Positions 6,892 through 14,910 of a DNA stretch of 21,542 nt are shown in pieces. Each line of letters begins with the position of its first letter. Position 1 is the stretch's first letter. The DNA is from Roseburia sp. CAG:309. GTDB lineage: Bacteria > Bacillota > Clostridia > Lachnospirales > Lachnospiraceae. The notes under the pieces are model-generated. The model was not told the origin of the DNA. It worked only from the letters and a program-made list of their open reading frames with translations, and made no database searches. The stretch spans positions 5,545 to 27,086 of the forward strand of contig FR894081.1 of the NCBI GenBank assembly GCA_000434115.1. Reading direction: 5' to 3'. Position numbers and translations under genes: made by a program.

Positions 6892-8139
6892 TTATGGATC
6901 CAGCATATTTTCCATAAATACCGCATACCCTTTTGTCGGTTCTTCAACAAACACATGCGTGACCGCTCCGATGATCTTGTCATCCTGCAAGATCGGACTG
7001 CCACTCATCCCCTGAACGATGCCCCCTGTCAATTCCAACAGTCTTGTATCGGTAACACGGATTACCATGCCTTTATTGTCTTTGCTCGTCCGGTTGATCT
7101 TTTCAATCTGGATCTCATATTTTCGCGGTGTTCCTTCCATATTGGAATAAATCCACGCTTTTCCTGTTTTTATATCTTGTCTCAAACCAACTTCATAATA
7201 CCGTCTCTGCTGTTTTTCAGGCTCAAAAATCGTGCCAAATATACCAAGTGGTGTATTTTTTTCTATCTTTCCAATACATTCTTTTGCCACCATATTGATA
7301 TATCCCTCCAATTCTCCCGGAGCCCCTTTTTGCCCTTTAATAATATCCAAGATTTTTGTCTCATACAATTCGCCACCGCGCAGATCCATCAATGTCCCAG
7401 TATCCGCATCCGTTATTCCGTGGCCGAGTGCACCGAATTTTCCATTTTTTGTAATATACGTCATCGTTCCGATTCCCTGTGTATCTTCCCGAACCCAGAT
7501 TCCCAGTTTGTTGCTTCCATCTTTTGCCAGTACGGAATGCACTGCAACATCCAAATTCTGCTTTCCACGTCGTATGTGCAGAGCAATTTTTTCCCCTTTT
7601 CTTTTCTGCACTGCCTGATTAAATTCCTGTATCGTTTTGACCGATTCTCCCTCAACTTTTAATATATAATCTCCCGTCATTACGATGTTGGTCGCCGGTT
7701 CATGAATCAAGCCATCCTGTCCCTCGACACTGGTCGTAGACAGCACCAGCAGTCCCTTTGTCTCTACATATATTCCAACCGGTTCCCCGGACGGCGCCAC
7801 TTCCATCGGTTCCATCGCCTGAACCTGAATCTCTTTTACCGGAAGAAAGCCAAATAATCTGGCTTTGACTTCATACGTTCCCACGCCTTCCAAAACAACC
7901 GTCGTTTTATCGGATGTCTGGTTAATATGAAGTGCTTCTACCGCCTTTTCTTCCTCTTTTGAATACTTTATCAAACTGCTGTTTGCCAACAGTTCCTCCC
8001 TTCCAACATAGGTCCAGATCTTATCCGGGATCTCGCTTTGCAGCCGGTTCCAAGCCAGAATTCCGAGAACAACAAGATCCAGGATCAAAAATGCAACCAA
8101 TCCATATCGATAGATTTTCTTTCTTTTTGAAACAAACAT
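6892..8139 (-). CDS. spoIVB: SpoIVB serine peptidase (family S55)
   Basis: 415 residues. An N-terminal membrane anchor (about 11-29) is followed by a PDZ-like region around residues 115-200. The catalytic motifs are GALGHGITD (H240) and GMSGSP (S379), at nearly the same positions as in the Bacillus protein. In spore formers SpoIVB is secreted by the forespore and cleaves SpoIVFA, which triggers pro-SigK processing in the mother cell; PDZ peptides control its self-cleavage. The start has an SD (GAGGAGAGG) six bases upstream of the ATG. It lies 60 bp after recN, the conserved Firmicutes order, with a candidate forespore promoter between. The next conserved gene, spo0A, is not found downstream; a LuxR-type regulator converges instead. 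Confidence 0.95.
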   Translation of the reverse strand: MFVSKRKKIYRYGLVAFLILDLVVLGILAWNRLQSEIPDKIWTYVGREELLANSSLIKYSKEEEKAVEALHINQTSDKTTVVLEGVGTYEVKARLFGFLPVKEIQVQAMEPMEVAPSGEPVGIYVETKGLLVLSTTSVEGQDGLIHEPATNIVMTGDYILKVEGESVKTIQEFNQAVQKRKGEKIALHIRRGKQNLDVAVHSVLAKDGSNKLGIWVREDTQGIGTMTYITKNGKFGALGHGITDADTGTLMDLRGGELYETKILDIIKGQKGAPGELEGYINMVAKECIGKIEKNTPLGIFGTIFEPEKQQRRYYEVGLRQDIKTGKAWIYSNMEGTPRKYEIQIEKINRTSKDNKGMVIRVTDTRLLELTGGIVQGMSGSPILQDDKIIGAVTHVFVEEPTKGYAVFMENMLDP

Positions 8140-8176
8140 GGCAATCCTCTCCTCACAAAAAAAACTCCTATAAGGA

Positions 8177-8205
8177 AAGTATTGCCATTATTTCATAATT
8201 TATGA
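8177..8205 (-). promoter_or_regulatory. Candidate forespore (SigF/SigG-type) promoter of spoIVB
   Basis: On the minus strand, GGCAATACTT (8177-8186) fits the SigF -10 pattern GGNRANANTT at every fixed base. TCATA (8201-8205) fits four of five bases of GYWTA, 14 bp upstream. It overlaps the recN stop. SpoIVB is forespore-expressed in Bacillus, so the position makes sense. A 15-nt A/T palindrome (8192-8206) covers the -35. Confidence 0.4.
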
Positions 8206-9882
8206 ATATTGTTTTTGAGTTTTTGCTAATTGTTTCATTTCTTTTGCATTGGCAAGCACTGCCTGCGTAATTTCAACGCCGCCTAACATACGTGCCAGTT
8301 CTTCGGTGGACTGTTCCTCAGAGAGCCGGCGTATCCGGGTTTCCGTTTCTTTTGCAGAAGAAATCTTTTCAATGACAAAATGCGTATCTGCCATCGCCGC
8401 AATCTGGGGAAGATGCGTAATGCAGATAATCTGATGATTTTTTCCAAGAATTGACATCTTTTCAGAAACCATCTGAGCGGTTCTTCCGCTGATTCCTACA
8501 TCAATTTCATCAAAGATCAGAGATTCAATCTGATCTACATCGGCAAATACGGTTTTAATTGCCAGCATAATTCGCGATAGTTCTCCCCCGGATGCCACCT
8601 TATTCAAAGGATTCAGGTCTGCTCCCGGATTGGTAGCAATCAGAAATTCCACATCGTCTTTTCCCTTCGCCGTAAATTCCGATAATGGCTCTATGTTTAT
8701 GGCGAAACGGGCATGTTCAAAATTCAGTTCCTGCAATGTCTCTGTAATATTCTTTTCAAGTTTCTCCGCGGCTTTCTTTCGAAGCACCGTCAATTTCCCA
8801 CACAATTCTTCCAGTGATTTTTCACACTGTTGTTTTTCCGTCTCCAGCTGCAAATGATAGTTTTCAAAATCCTTATAACGGTCAATTTTTTCTATCACTT
8901 CCACATAATGCTTCATGGCTTCTTCGTAAGTATTTCCATATTTCGCCTGAATACTCCGGATACGGTCAAGACGTTCTTCTTTTTGACGCAATTCCGCTTC
9001 GTCGAAAACAAAATCATCCATATAATCCGATACACTGCGATTAAAATCCGATAACAGATTTTCGATATCCTGCAGTTCTTCCTGCAAAGAAAGAAGTCCT
9101 TCATCTAAGTCGGCAACATCCCCGAGATGACGAAGTGCCTGCGAAATCTGACCGGCGCATCCCTGATACGAATCACCGGTACACTCATAAACCTTGCCCA
9201 TTGATTCCACGATATCCGAAGCATTGGACATTTTCTTTACTTCATCCTCCAGCTTCTCTTCTTCGCCTTCTTTAAGTTTTGCCTCTTCAATCTCTTTTCG
9301 TTCATATTCCAAGAAAGAAAGCTCTCTGGCACGCTCTTTTTCCGAGCCTCCATTTTCTTCCATTTTTTGTAATATTTTTCGGTATTCTTCGTACTTTCCC
9401 GCAATCTTCTGCTTTAACCCCTGTGCCTCTTCCCCGGCAAAACGGTCTACCACACTGCGATGATACTCTTTGTGAAGCAGCGACTGATGTTCATGCTGTC
9501 CATGAATATCAATACAGAGTGCCGATACTTTCCGGATCACGCCTACCGGTACACTTTCGCCGTTAATTTTATTGATACTTCGATTGGCCGTAATCTTGCG
9601 CGAAATGACGATCTGACCGTCTTCCGGCTCTATGTCCATCTCGCGCAGTGCATCCATGGTTTCCTGCTTTTCTATCTGAAACACAAGTTCTACCATCGCA
9701 TAATCTGCCCGTTTCCCAATGATTTCAGGAGAAACACGAGCTCCCAGTGCAATCCCGATTGAACCCACTAAGATTGATTTTCCGGCTCCTGTCTCTCCTG
9801 TCAGTATATTCAAATGCTCTCCAAAATCTACATCCACTTCGTCAATGATTGCAAAATTCTTCACATGTAAATTTACTAACAC
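8200..9882 (-). CDS. recN: DNA repair ATPase RecN
   Basis: 560 residues, the usual RecN length. Walker A is GETGAGKS (29-36), and the middle is a long charged coiled-coil arm (about 155-385). The C-terminal lobe carries the SMC-type signature NKVASGGELSRIMLA and Walker B LIFDEIDVGISG. RecN is an SMC-like protein that gathers broken DNA ends early in double-strand-break repair. The start is GTG at 9882, with a strong SD AGGAGGAG (9887-9894). Only 16 bp separate it from the stop of the large Ig-repeat gene upstream, so it may be co-transcribed with that unrelated gene. The commonly adjacent argR is absent at this position. Downstream order with spoIVB is the conserved one. Confidence 0.96.
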   Translation of the reverse strand: MLVNLHVKNFAIIDEVDVDFGEHLNILTGETGAGKSILVGSIGIALGARVSPEIIGKRADYAMVELVFQIEKQETMDALREMDIEPEDGQIVISRKITANRSINKINGESVPVGVIRKVSALCIDIHGQHEHQSLLHKEYHRSVVDRFAGEEAQGLKQKIAGKYEEYRKILQKMEENGGSEKERARELSFLEYERKEIEEAKLKEGEEEKLEDEVKKMSNASDIVESMGKVYECTGDSYQGCAGQISQALRHLGDVADLDEGLLSLQEELQDIENLLSDFNRSVSDYMDDFVFDEAELRQKEERLDRIRSIQAKYGNTYEEAMKHYVEVIEKIDRYKDFENYHLQLETEKQQCEKSLEELCGKLTVLRKKAAEKLEKNITETLQELNFEHARFAINIEPLSEFTAKGKDDVEFLIATNPGADLNPLNKVASGGELSRIMLAIKTVFADVDQIESLIFDEIDVGISGRTAQMVSEKMSILGKNHQIICITHLPQIAAMADTHFVIEKISSAKETETRIRRLSEEQSTEELARMLGGVEITQAVLANAKEMKQLAKTQKQYS

Positions 9883-9898
9883 ACAACTCCTCCTGTCA

Positions 9899-12800
9899 CT
9901 ATCCGTTGATATCGGATACCGTTACTTTACAAGACAGCTTCAATCCTCTTACCGTCGCGTAAACTCTGGTAACACCTCTTCGTCTTCCGATTACCTTTCC
10001 GGTAGAATCTACCGAAGCGATCAGCGGATTTTGAGAATGCCATGTTACACCTGTGGAAATCTCATTTACACGCAGTGTCTCCGTATCATACAGGCGAAGC
10101 GGCAGACTTCTTCGATTCAAAGTAACAACAAGAACATCGGCATATCCGACCTGTCCATTGGAAGTTTCTCCATACACAGTAGCCTGACCTACCTGGTTTG
10201 CATAAATTTTTCCACGTTTATTAATTCTTGCAACTGCCTTATTATCCGAATAATATTTGATCTTATCGGTCGAATTTGCAGGTGCAATCGTAATACCGGA
10301 CTGAATCTGTCGTCCTTTTGCCACGATCAGATCATTGTTTGTCACATCGACTCCGGTCGCCGGAATCGGATCTGAAACCGTGATCAGACATACTGCTGAC
10401 TTTCCGGAACCGTCTTTCGCTTTAGCACGAATCTTAACCATTCCGGCTGCCAGACCCTGCACTCGCCCGGAAGCATCTACCGTCGCGATGGAATTATCAC
10501 TTGAACTCCAAGCAACACTCTTAATCGTTGCATTTTTCGGATGTACTTTGGCTTTTAACTTCAAGGTCTTTCCGACCAGCAATTTTGCTGTATATTTATT
10601 TAATGTAATCTTCGTCACTTTTCGTACTACTCGTACTTTACATCTTGCAAAAGCACCGGAGCCGTCTTTGGCAGTTGCCGTTATGTAAGCGGTTCCAATT
10701 TTCTTTCCTTTTACAACTCCCTTCGAAGTAACTCTGGCAACGGATTTTTTAGAACTTTTCCATTTTACGGACTTATTCGTCGCTGTCGCAGAAGTAACCG
10801 TCGCTTTAATCGTAAACCTCTTACCTTTCTGTAAAAACTTCGAGGTCGGATTAACTTCTACAGATGTAGACTTCTCTGTAACCGTCAACAAGCAGCTTAC
10901 TACAAAGCCGCCACTCTTAGCAACACCTTTGATCAACGTAATGCCGCCCTTCAACCCGGTTACTTTGACACTGGATTCCCCCTGGTTCTCCAATTTTGCA
11001 ATAGAAGGGTCTGCAATGCTCCATTCCATCGATTTATCATAGGCAGCCGCCGGAAGGAAGTCCGGCGTAAGCGTCATGCTTTCTCCTACTTCAATCGTCG
11101 CTTTTTCCGGTTTTAAGGTAACTGCTGTTAATGTTTCTTTTACCGTGATCTGAATGACTGCCACTCTTCCGGAAGCCGAAGTCGCCTGAATAAAGGTCAC
11201 CCCTGTCTTCTTTGCAGTGATCACACCTTTTTCATCTACATCCGCAACTTCCGGATTGTAAGATACCCAGGTAATGGCATCGGTACTGTCATCCGGTGTC
11301 TTAACCAAGTTTGGTGTATATGTCTCTCCCGCGATCATCTCATAGGCATTTGGCGAGAATGCCAAATCATTACACGGCTGCAACACTGTTACCTTTATGG
11401 ACTTTCTTGTCGCATCGTCTGCGCCTACATTGATGGTCGTTACACCTGCTTTTTTACCGGTAATATTAATGATGCGGTTATTTGGTTTGTATTCATAATC
11501 CAATATATTCTCGTCGCCCACTTCAATCGTCAGCTCAGAATTACATCCCTCCGGTGCCAGCGCGACATCTACATACTGTGTATCGCCGACATTCAATGTT
11601 ATTTCATTCGGCGTCAGCGTAATTTCCTCACACTTTGATACAACCGTAACCGTACACTGAGCATACACTTTATTTGGATTGTATTTTGGCGATAACATTA
11701 CAATCGTCGTACCCGGATTTACCGCAGTCAGATAACCATATTCATCCACAGTTACGACATTGGTGTCCAGTGATGTCCACTCCGGTGTTTTATCCGTTAC
11801 ATTATTCGGTGTATACGTGTATTTTAACTGGTGTGTCGCACCGACTTTCATCGTCAGATTTTCTTCTGTCAGTTTCATCGTCTCATATGGTACAACAATC
11901 GTGATCTTACACCTTGGATCGTCTTTCTCATCCGTGTTCGGATTGTTAAATACGACCTCTGTCGTCGAGCCATCCCCCGTCGGTGCTTTTGCTGTAATGG
12001 TCACCGTCTTACCATTGTTATCGAATTCTACATTCACATATCTATTATCGTAAGACCACCAGGAAGTCGGAACCTGTGATACATCCGGATTTCCTTTGAT
12101 CTTGACAACGATACTCTCGCCAACATTTAATTTTGCGTTTGCCGGATCGATATCAAACTTATTTGGTGTATCTACGATACGAACCATACAAGTGGCTGTC
12201 GGAGATCCAGGTCCATTTTGGTATTTTGCCGTGATAACAACATCATCTGTCGTTACTTTTTTCGCCGTCACTTTACCGGTCTCATCAACTGTCGCATAAT
12301 CCGGATCACTGGAAGACCATTCAACATCCAAAACCTGTGTATCATTGAAGTAAGCGCTTAAATTCGTCTCACTTCCCTTGTATACCGTAATATAGTTCTG
12401 ATTTAACTTGAATACATCAGCGATGGTGATCTCGATATTAAAATATCCCTTATCCATCACGGTACTGCTCGCCGGAAGAAGCGATCGGATATACGACTCG
12501 TACTCCGGTCGAACCGTTACTTCTGCATTTACCTTTGTCGTAACCTTGCTATTCTTTTCCAATGCCGTGATCACACCATCTTTATAAGAAGCATATTTTT
12601 TAAAATCTTTCGGCTGCACTTCAAAATATTTCAAAAATTCTTCCGTTGAAAGGTTGAATGCCTTTGCGATATCATAGGTATCATGAATGGCAATCGTTTC
12701 TTTATAATCATTTGGACTTGCATACACATACAAATTCAATACCGTCGGTGCATACACATCTTCATCTATGTACTTCTGCTCGCTCTCATACGCACCATGC

Positions 12801-13804
12801 GGATAAAAATACACACGGTACAATCCTGCTTTTGCAGTTACTCGAAGCTGATTGGAACGGCTGGATTCCGGACTGATCTCAATCAGATCCGATTTCTTGG
12901 TAAGCGAATCCGCGATGACTTCTTCACTTCCACCGCTGTCCCGCTTGATAACCCAGTCCATCTTATTTTTAATACCTTCGATATTATTCATAAAGTTCGC
13001 ATCCGTATAAATCGTTCCACCGGTATCCATTTTTATCGTCTTCAGATTTCCGTAATTGGAATCCGTTTCGCTGATACTCGGATAAACGTATACATCTATC
13101 GTCGTCGAATAGGTAATCTCCGGACTGTCCTTTGGTGTATACGTCGCCGTGATCTTCGTCGTACCGGCTCCCTTTGGCGTAACGACACCGGTTGCAGACA
13201 CTTCTGCTACTTCTGAGTTTGCCACCGTCCACTGTGCTTCACTGGATTTACCATAGTTCAATGTAAGCGGTACCGGTTTGTCCGTCGTACGAAGGAAAAT
13301 CGCCTTATCCTGCGAATCCTCATATGGCTTTTTGAACACATTATCATTTTGTGAAGTATCTACCGCAAATACGACCTGAATCTTACAGGTAACACTACCG
13401 ATAACCGGTCCCAGACCACTTGCCACTTTATTGTAAACCGTAGCAAGTACAGTTACTTCACCCGGATTTTTTGCCGTTACGATACCATAGATCTGGCTGC
13501 TTCCCTGTTGGATATCTGCGATATCCTTTCCGGTCTCTATCGACCATTTGATCTCATACAGATTCGGATCCGCATAGATCGGCGAATCTTCCGACCCCAG
13601 GATCAACGTCGCCTGGCGGTTTTTCATCTGATATGCCGTCTGGGCATTTAACTGATATCCATCACATGTCAGATACAGTCCCTCTGCCGCATCCGATTTA
13701 TCCCCCAGACAAAAGCACAGTCCCGCCACTGCAATACAGAGTACGAGAAAGATGCTGCCCCATTTCCATATTGTATGTTTTTTCTTTTTTTCACTTTTTT
13801 TCAT
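9899..13804 (-). CDS. Large surface protein made of bacterial Ig-like (BIG_2) repeats
   Basis: 1301 residues. A lysine-rich start (MKKSEKKKKHTIWKWG) and one hydrophobic segment (about 14-34) act as signal peptide or membrane anchor. The rest is about a dozen Ig-like units of 80-90 residues with the BIG_2 pattern, for example VEWSSSDPDYATVDETGKVTA and VAWSSSDNSIATVDASGRV. No LPXTG motif, SLH domain or enzyme domain is visible. The N-terminal two thirds are acidic to neutral, while roughly the last 350 residues are very basic. Several units end with a strand carrying one cysteine (SVTCKIQV, ATCMVRI, AQCTVTV, ARCKVRV, LSCKVTV). It is probably an adhesive or structural exported protein. The ATG is preceded by AGAAAGGAT. 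It sits just upstream of recN. Confidence 0.88.
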   Translation of the reverse strand: MKKSEKKKKHTIWKWGSIFLVLCIAVAGLCFCLGDKSDAAEGLYLTCDGYQLNAQTAYQMKNRQATLILGSEDSPIYADPNLYEIKWSIETGKDIADIQQGSSQIYGIVTAKNPGEVTVLATVYNKVASGLGPVIGSVTCKIQVVFAVDTSQNDNVFKKPYEDSQDKAIFLRTTDKPVPLTLNYGKSSEAQWTVANSEVAEVSATGVVTPKGAGTTKITATYTPKDSPEITYSTTIDVYVYPSISETDSNYGNLKTIKMDTGGTIYTDANFMNNIEGIKNKMDWVIKRDSGGSEEVIADSLTKKSDLIEISPESSRSNQLRVTAKAGLYRVYFYPHGAYESEQKYIDEDVYAPTVLNLYVYASPNDYKETIAIHDTYDIAKAFNLSTEEFLKYFEVQPKDFKKYASYKDGVITALEKNSKVTTKVNAEVTVRPEYESYIRSLLPASSTVMDKGYFNIEITIADVFKLNQNYITVYKGSETNLSAYFNDTQVLDVEWSSSDPDYATVDETGKVTAKKVTTDDVVITAKYQNGPGSPTATCMVRIVDTPNKFDIDPANAKLNVGESIVVKIKGNPDVSQVPTSWWSYDNRYVNVEFDNNGKTVTITAKAPTGDGSTTEVVFNNPNTDEKDDPRCKITIVVPYETMKLTEENLTMKVGATHQLKYTYTPNNVTDKTPEWTSLDTNVVTVDEYGYLTAVNPGTTIVMLSPKYNPNKVYAQCTVTVVSKCEEITLTPNEITLNVGDTQYVDVALAPEGCNSELTIEVGDENILDYEYKPNNRIINITGKKAGVTTINVGADDATRKSIKVTVLQPCNDLAFSPNAYEMIAGETYTPNLVKTPDDSTDAITWVSYNPEVADVDEKGVITAKKTGVTFIQATSASGRVAVIQITVKETLTAVTLKPEKATIEVGESMTLTPDFLPAAAYDKSMEWSIADPSIAKLENQGESSVKVTGLKGGITLIKGVAKSGGFVVSCLLTVTEKSTSVEVNPTSKFLQKGKRFTIKATVTSATATNKSVKWKSSKKSVARVTSKGVVKGKKIGTAYITATAKDGSGAFARCKVRVVRKVTKITLNKYTAKLLVGKTLKLKAKVHPKNATIKSVAWSSSDNSIATVDASGRVQGLAAGMVKIRAKAKDGSGKSAVCLITVSDPIPATGVDVTNNDLIVAKGRQIQSGITIAPANSTDKIKYYSDNKAVARINKRGKIYANQVGQATVYGETSNGQVGYADVLVVTLNRRSLPLRLYDTETLRVNEISTGVTWHSQNPLIASVDSTGKVIGRRRGVTRVYATVRGLKLSCKVTVSDING

Positions 13805-13849
13805 AACTTTTTATCCTTTCTGCTTTTTTTGCTGAAAGCCTCAATCTAT

Positions 13850-13878
13850 ATATAAATTTTATCGGCATTTTGTGTCAA
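13850..13878 (-). promoter_or_regulatory. Promoter of the Ig-repeat protein gene
   Basis: On the minus strand, a consensus TTGACA (13873-13878), a 17-bp spacer and TTATAT (13850-13855); TATATA one base further gives an 18-bp spacer. Transcription would start about 40 bases before the ATG at 13804. It could also serve recN downstream. Confidence 0.65.
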
Positions 13879-13919
13879 AAATTATAATATGATTCTATTT
13901 TATTGGCAACTATTCCGTT

Positions 13920-13941
13920 AAAATTATTATACAATAATTTT
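13920..13941. repeat. A/T-only inverted repeat upstream of the Ig-repeat gene promoter
   Basis: AAAATTATT (13920-13928) and AATAATTTT (13933-13941) are perfect 9-bp inverted repeats around ATAC. They lie about 40 bp upstream of the -35. This could be an operator or a bent upstream element; A/T-rich composition makes chance possible. Confidence 0.35.
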
Positions 13942-14033
13942 CATCCGTTTTCAACCTTTGGATGCTCCTATTTATTTTTCATCTGTACCGGGAACCTGCT
14001 GGATGGCCAGCCTAAAAAAATATAAAAAAAAGA

Positions 14034-14106
14034 AGCGCGAGACGGGACTCGAACCCGCGGCCCCAACCTTGGCAAGGTTGTGCTCTACCAACTGAGCCAC
14101 TCGCGC
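14034..14106 (-). tRNA. tRNA-Gly (anticodon GCC)
   Basis: A 73-nt cloverleaf on the minus strand. The acceptor stem is GCGCGAG/CTCGCGC, the D-arm GTGGCTCAGTTGGTAGAGCAC, the anticodon stem CAACC/GGTTG with loop TTGCCAA (anticodon GCC, 14071-14073 on the plus strand), and the T-arm contains GGTTCGAGTCC. The discriminator base is U and CCA is not encoded. A T-rich stretch (14014-14031 on the plus strand as A7-TAT-A8) follows and may end transcription. Confidence 0.97.
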
Positions 14107-14112
14107 ATTTTG

Positions 14113-14137
14113 TTGTCGCCGTATCTCTCAGCGACAA
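14113..14137 (-). other. Hairpin in the tRNA-Gly 5' leader
   Basis: TTGTCGC (14113-14119) and GCGACAA (14131-14137) are perfect 7-bp inverted repeats. They begin at the predicted transcription start and end six bases before the mature tRNA, so the pre-tRNA leader would be almost entirely this hairpin. Confidence 0.5.
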
Positions 14138-14142
14138 TCATT

Positions 14143-14171
14143 ATTATACATAAGGTTCACATAAAAGTCAA
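14143..14171 (-). promoter_or_regulatory. Strong promoter of tRNA-Gly
   Basis: On the minus strand, TTGACT (14166-14171), a 17-bp spacer and a perfect TATAAT (14143-14148). Start near 14136 gives a leader of about 30 nt before the tRNA. Confidence 0.85.
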
Positions 14172-14194
14172 GGAAAAATTTTATTTTTTTTCAA

Positions 14195-14791
14195 TTATTT
14201 TTTGTTTTTTCTTAAAGCCTCGTAAACTCGGTGTATTGGAAAGCCCACCACATTAAAATAATCTCCTTTTATGCCGGCGATATGTTTGGAAAATACTCCT
14301 TGAATCCCATAGGCACCCGCTTTATCATAACAATCTCCTGTTTCCACATACGCGTTTATTTCGTTCCCTGTCATAGATGCCACTTCCACCTCCGTTGTTT
14401 CAGAAAAGACATCGTACTGCGTTATTCTGCCCTGATCCACTGTCAGTACTGCCACGCCGGTCGTCACTTCATGCGTTGTTCCCTGTAAATGGGAAAGCAT
14501 GGAAAAAGCCTCCTCCCTGTCTTTGGGTTTTCCAAAAATCTGTCCCTTCAGGCTTACTACCGTATCGGCTCCAATCACAAAGACTTTCCTTCCATCCGCC
14601 TGTTTTTTCGACATTTCATCACATACAGCTTCTGCTTTTTGTTTTGCCAGTTCCTTTGTCACTTCTGATGGTATGTCACTCGTAATCGTTTCTTCGCAGT
14701 CCGAAACATGGACTTCAAAATCATCGGATATAAAATGCATCAATTCTTTTCTTCTCGGTGAACCGGATGCTAATATAATATGTTCAAACAC
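14195..14791 (-). CDS. maf: Maf family nucleoside-triphosphate pyrophosphatase
   Basis: 198 residues, the usual Maf length. The N-terminal substrate motif is ASGSPRRKEL (about 8-17) and the central motif VIGADTVV carries the catalytic acid. Further conserved stretches are FGKPKDREEAFSMLSHLQGTTHEVTTGVAV and DKAGAYGIQGVFSKHIAGIKGDYFNVVGFP. Maf proteins hydrolyse non-canonical or pyrimidine nucleoside triphosphates (dTTP/UTP class for YhdE-like members) to monophosphates. They are linked to house-cleaning and, in Bacillus, to septum arrest. The start is GTG at 14791, with SD GAAAGAGGG seven bases upstream. That SD is part of a 12-bp inverted repeat whose partner lies upstream of the maf promoter. 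The tRNA-Gly gene follows on the same strand with its own promoter. Confidence 0.95.
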   Translation of the reverse strand: MFEHIILASGSPRRKELMHFISDDFEVHVSDCEETITSDIPSEVTKELAKQKAEAVCDEMSKKQADGRKVFVIGADTVVSLKGQIFGKPKDREEAFSMLSHLQGTTHEVTTGVAVLTVDQGRITQYDVFSETTEVEVASMTGNEINAYVETGDCYDKAGAYGIQGVFSKHIAGIKGDYFNVVGFPIHRVYEALRKNKK

Positions 14792-14796
14792 GCAAA

Positions 14797-14869
14797 AACC
14801 CTCTTTCTATCTCCTATTCACATCAAATTATAATATAATCTGACAGAACTTTCAAGCAGAAAGAGGGTT
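14797..14869 (-). terminator. Inverted repeat covering the maf SD; probable xylanase terminator
   Basis: AGAAAGAGGGTT (14858-14869) and AACCCTCTTTCT (14797-14808) form a perfect 12-bp inverted repeat with 49 bases between. In RNA read from the xylanase gene, the second arm is the maf SD followed by a run of five Us, so the fold could end xylanase transcription and hide the maf SD. The maf promoter lies between the arms, so maf's own transcript lacks the first arm. Confidence 0.5.
14827..14855 (-). promoter_or_regulatory. Promoter of maf
   Basis: On the minus strand, TTGAAA (14850-14855), a 17-bp spacer and TATAAT (14827-14832). The predicted start near 14820 is about 30 bases before the GTG at 14791. 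The promoter lies wholly between the arms of the 14797-14869 inverted repeat. Confidence 0.7.
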
Positions 14870-14910
14870 CTCTTTATCTCATAATACCTTTCTATAATGT
14901 ATACGCTGAT

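Noticed and set aside
6968..6995. Inverted repeat GATCTTG/CAAGATC near the spoIVB 3' end as a terminator
   Set aside because: No T-run follows in either direction and the repeat encodes conserved SpoIVB residues (LQDDKIIG).
6886..7662. 258-codon open frame on the plus strand inside spoIVB
   Set aside because: It starts within the regulator stop region and is antisense to conserved SpoIVB motifs. The composition (Phe/Cys/Ser/His-rich) is typical of a reverse-strand shadow.
9719..10375. 218-codon plus-strand frame across the recN/Ig-gene junction
   Set aside because: It is antisense to two well-supported genes, with no SD and no domain similarity I can recognise.
9899..13804. Tandem Ig-like units considered as a possible phage tail or phage-derived region
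   Set aside because: No phage structural, packaging or integrase genes are nearby; neighbours are housekeeping genes, and the signal/anchor segment indicates an exported cellular protein.
13996..14013. Hairpin GCTGG-ATGG-CCAGC near the tRNA 3' side as a tRNA terminator
   Set aside because: On the tRNA strand the T-run comes before the hairpin, not after it, so it does not have intrinsic-terminator form in that direction, and no gene ends there on the other strand.
14034..14106. tRNA-Gly as an integration site for a mobile island
   Set aside because: I found no integrase gene and no direct repeat of the tRNA 3' end in the window.
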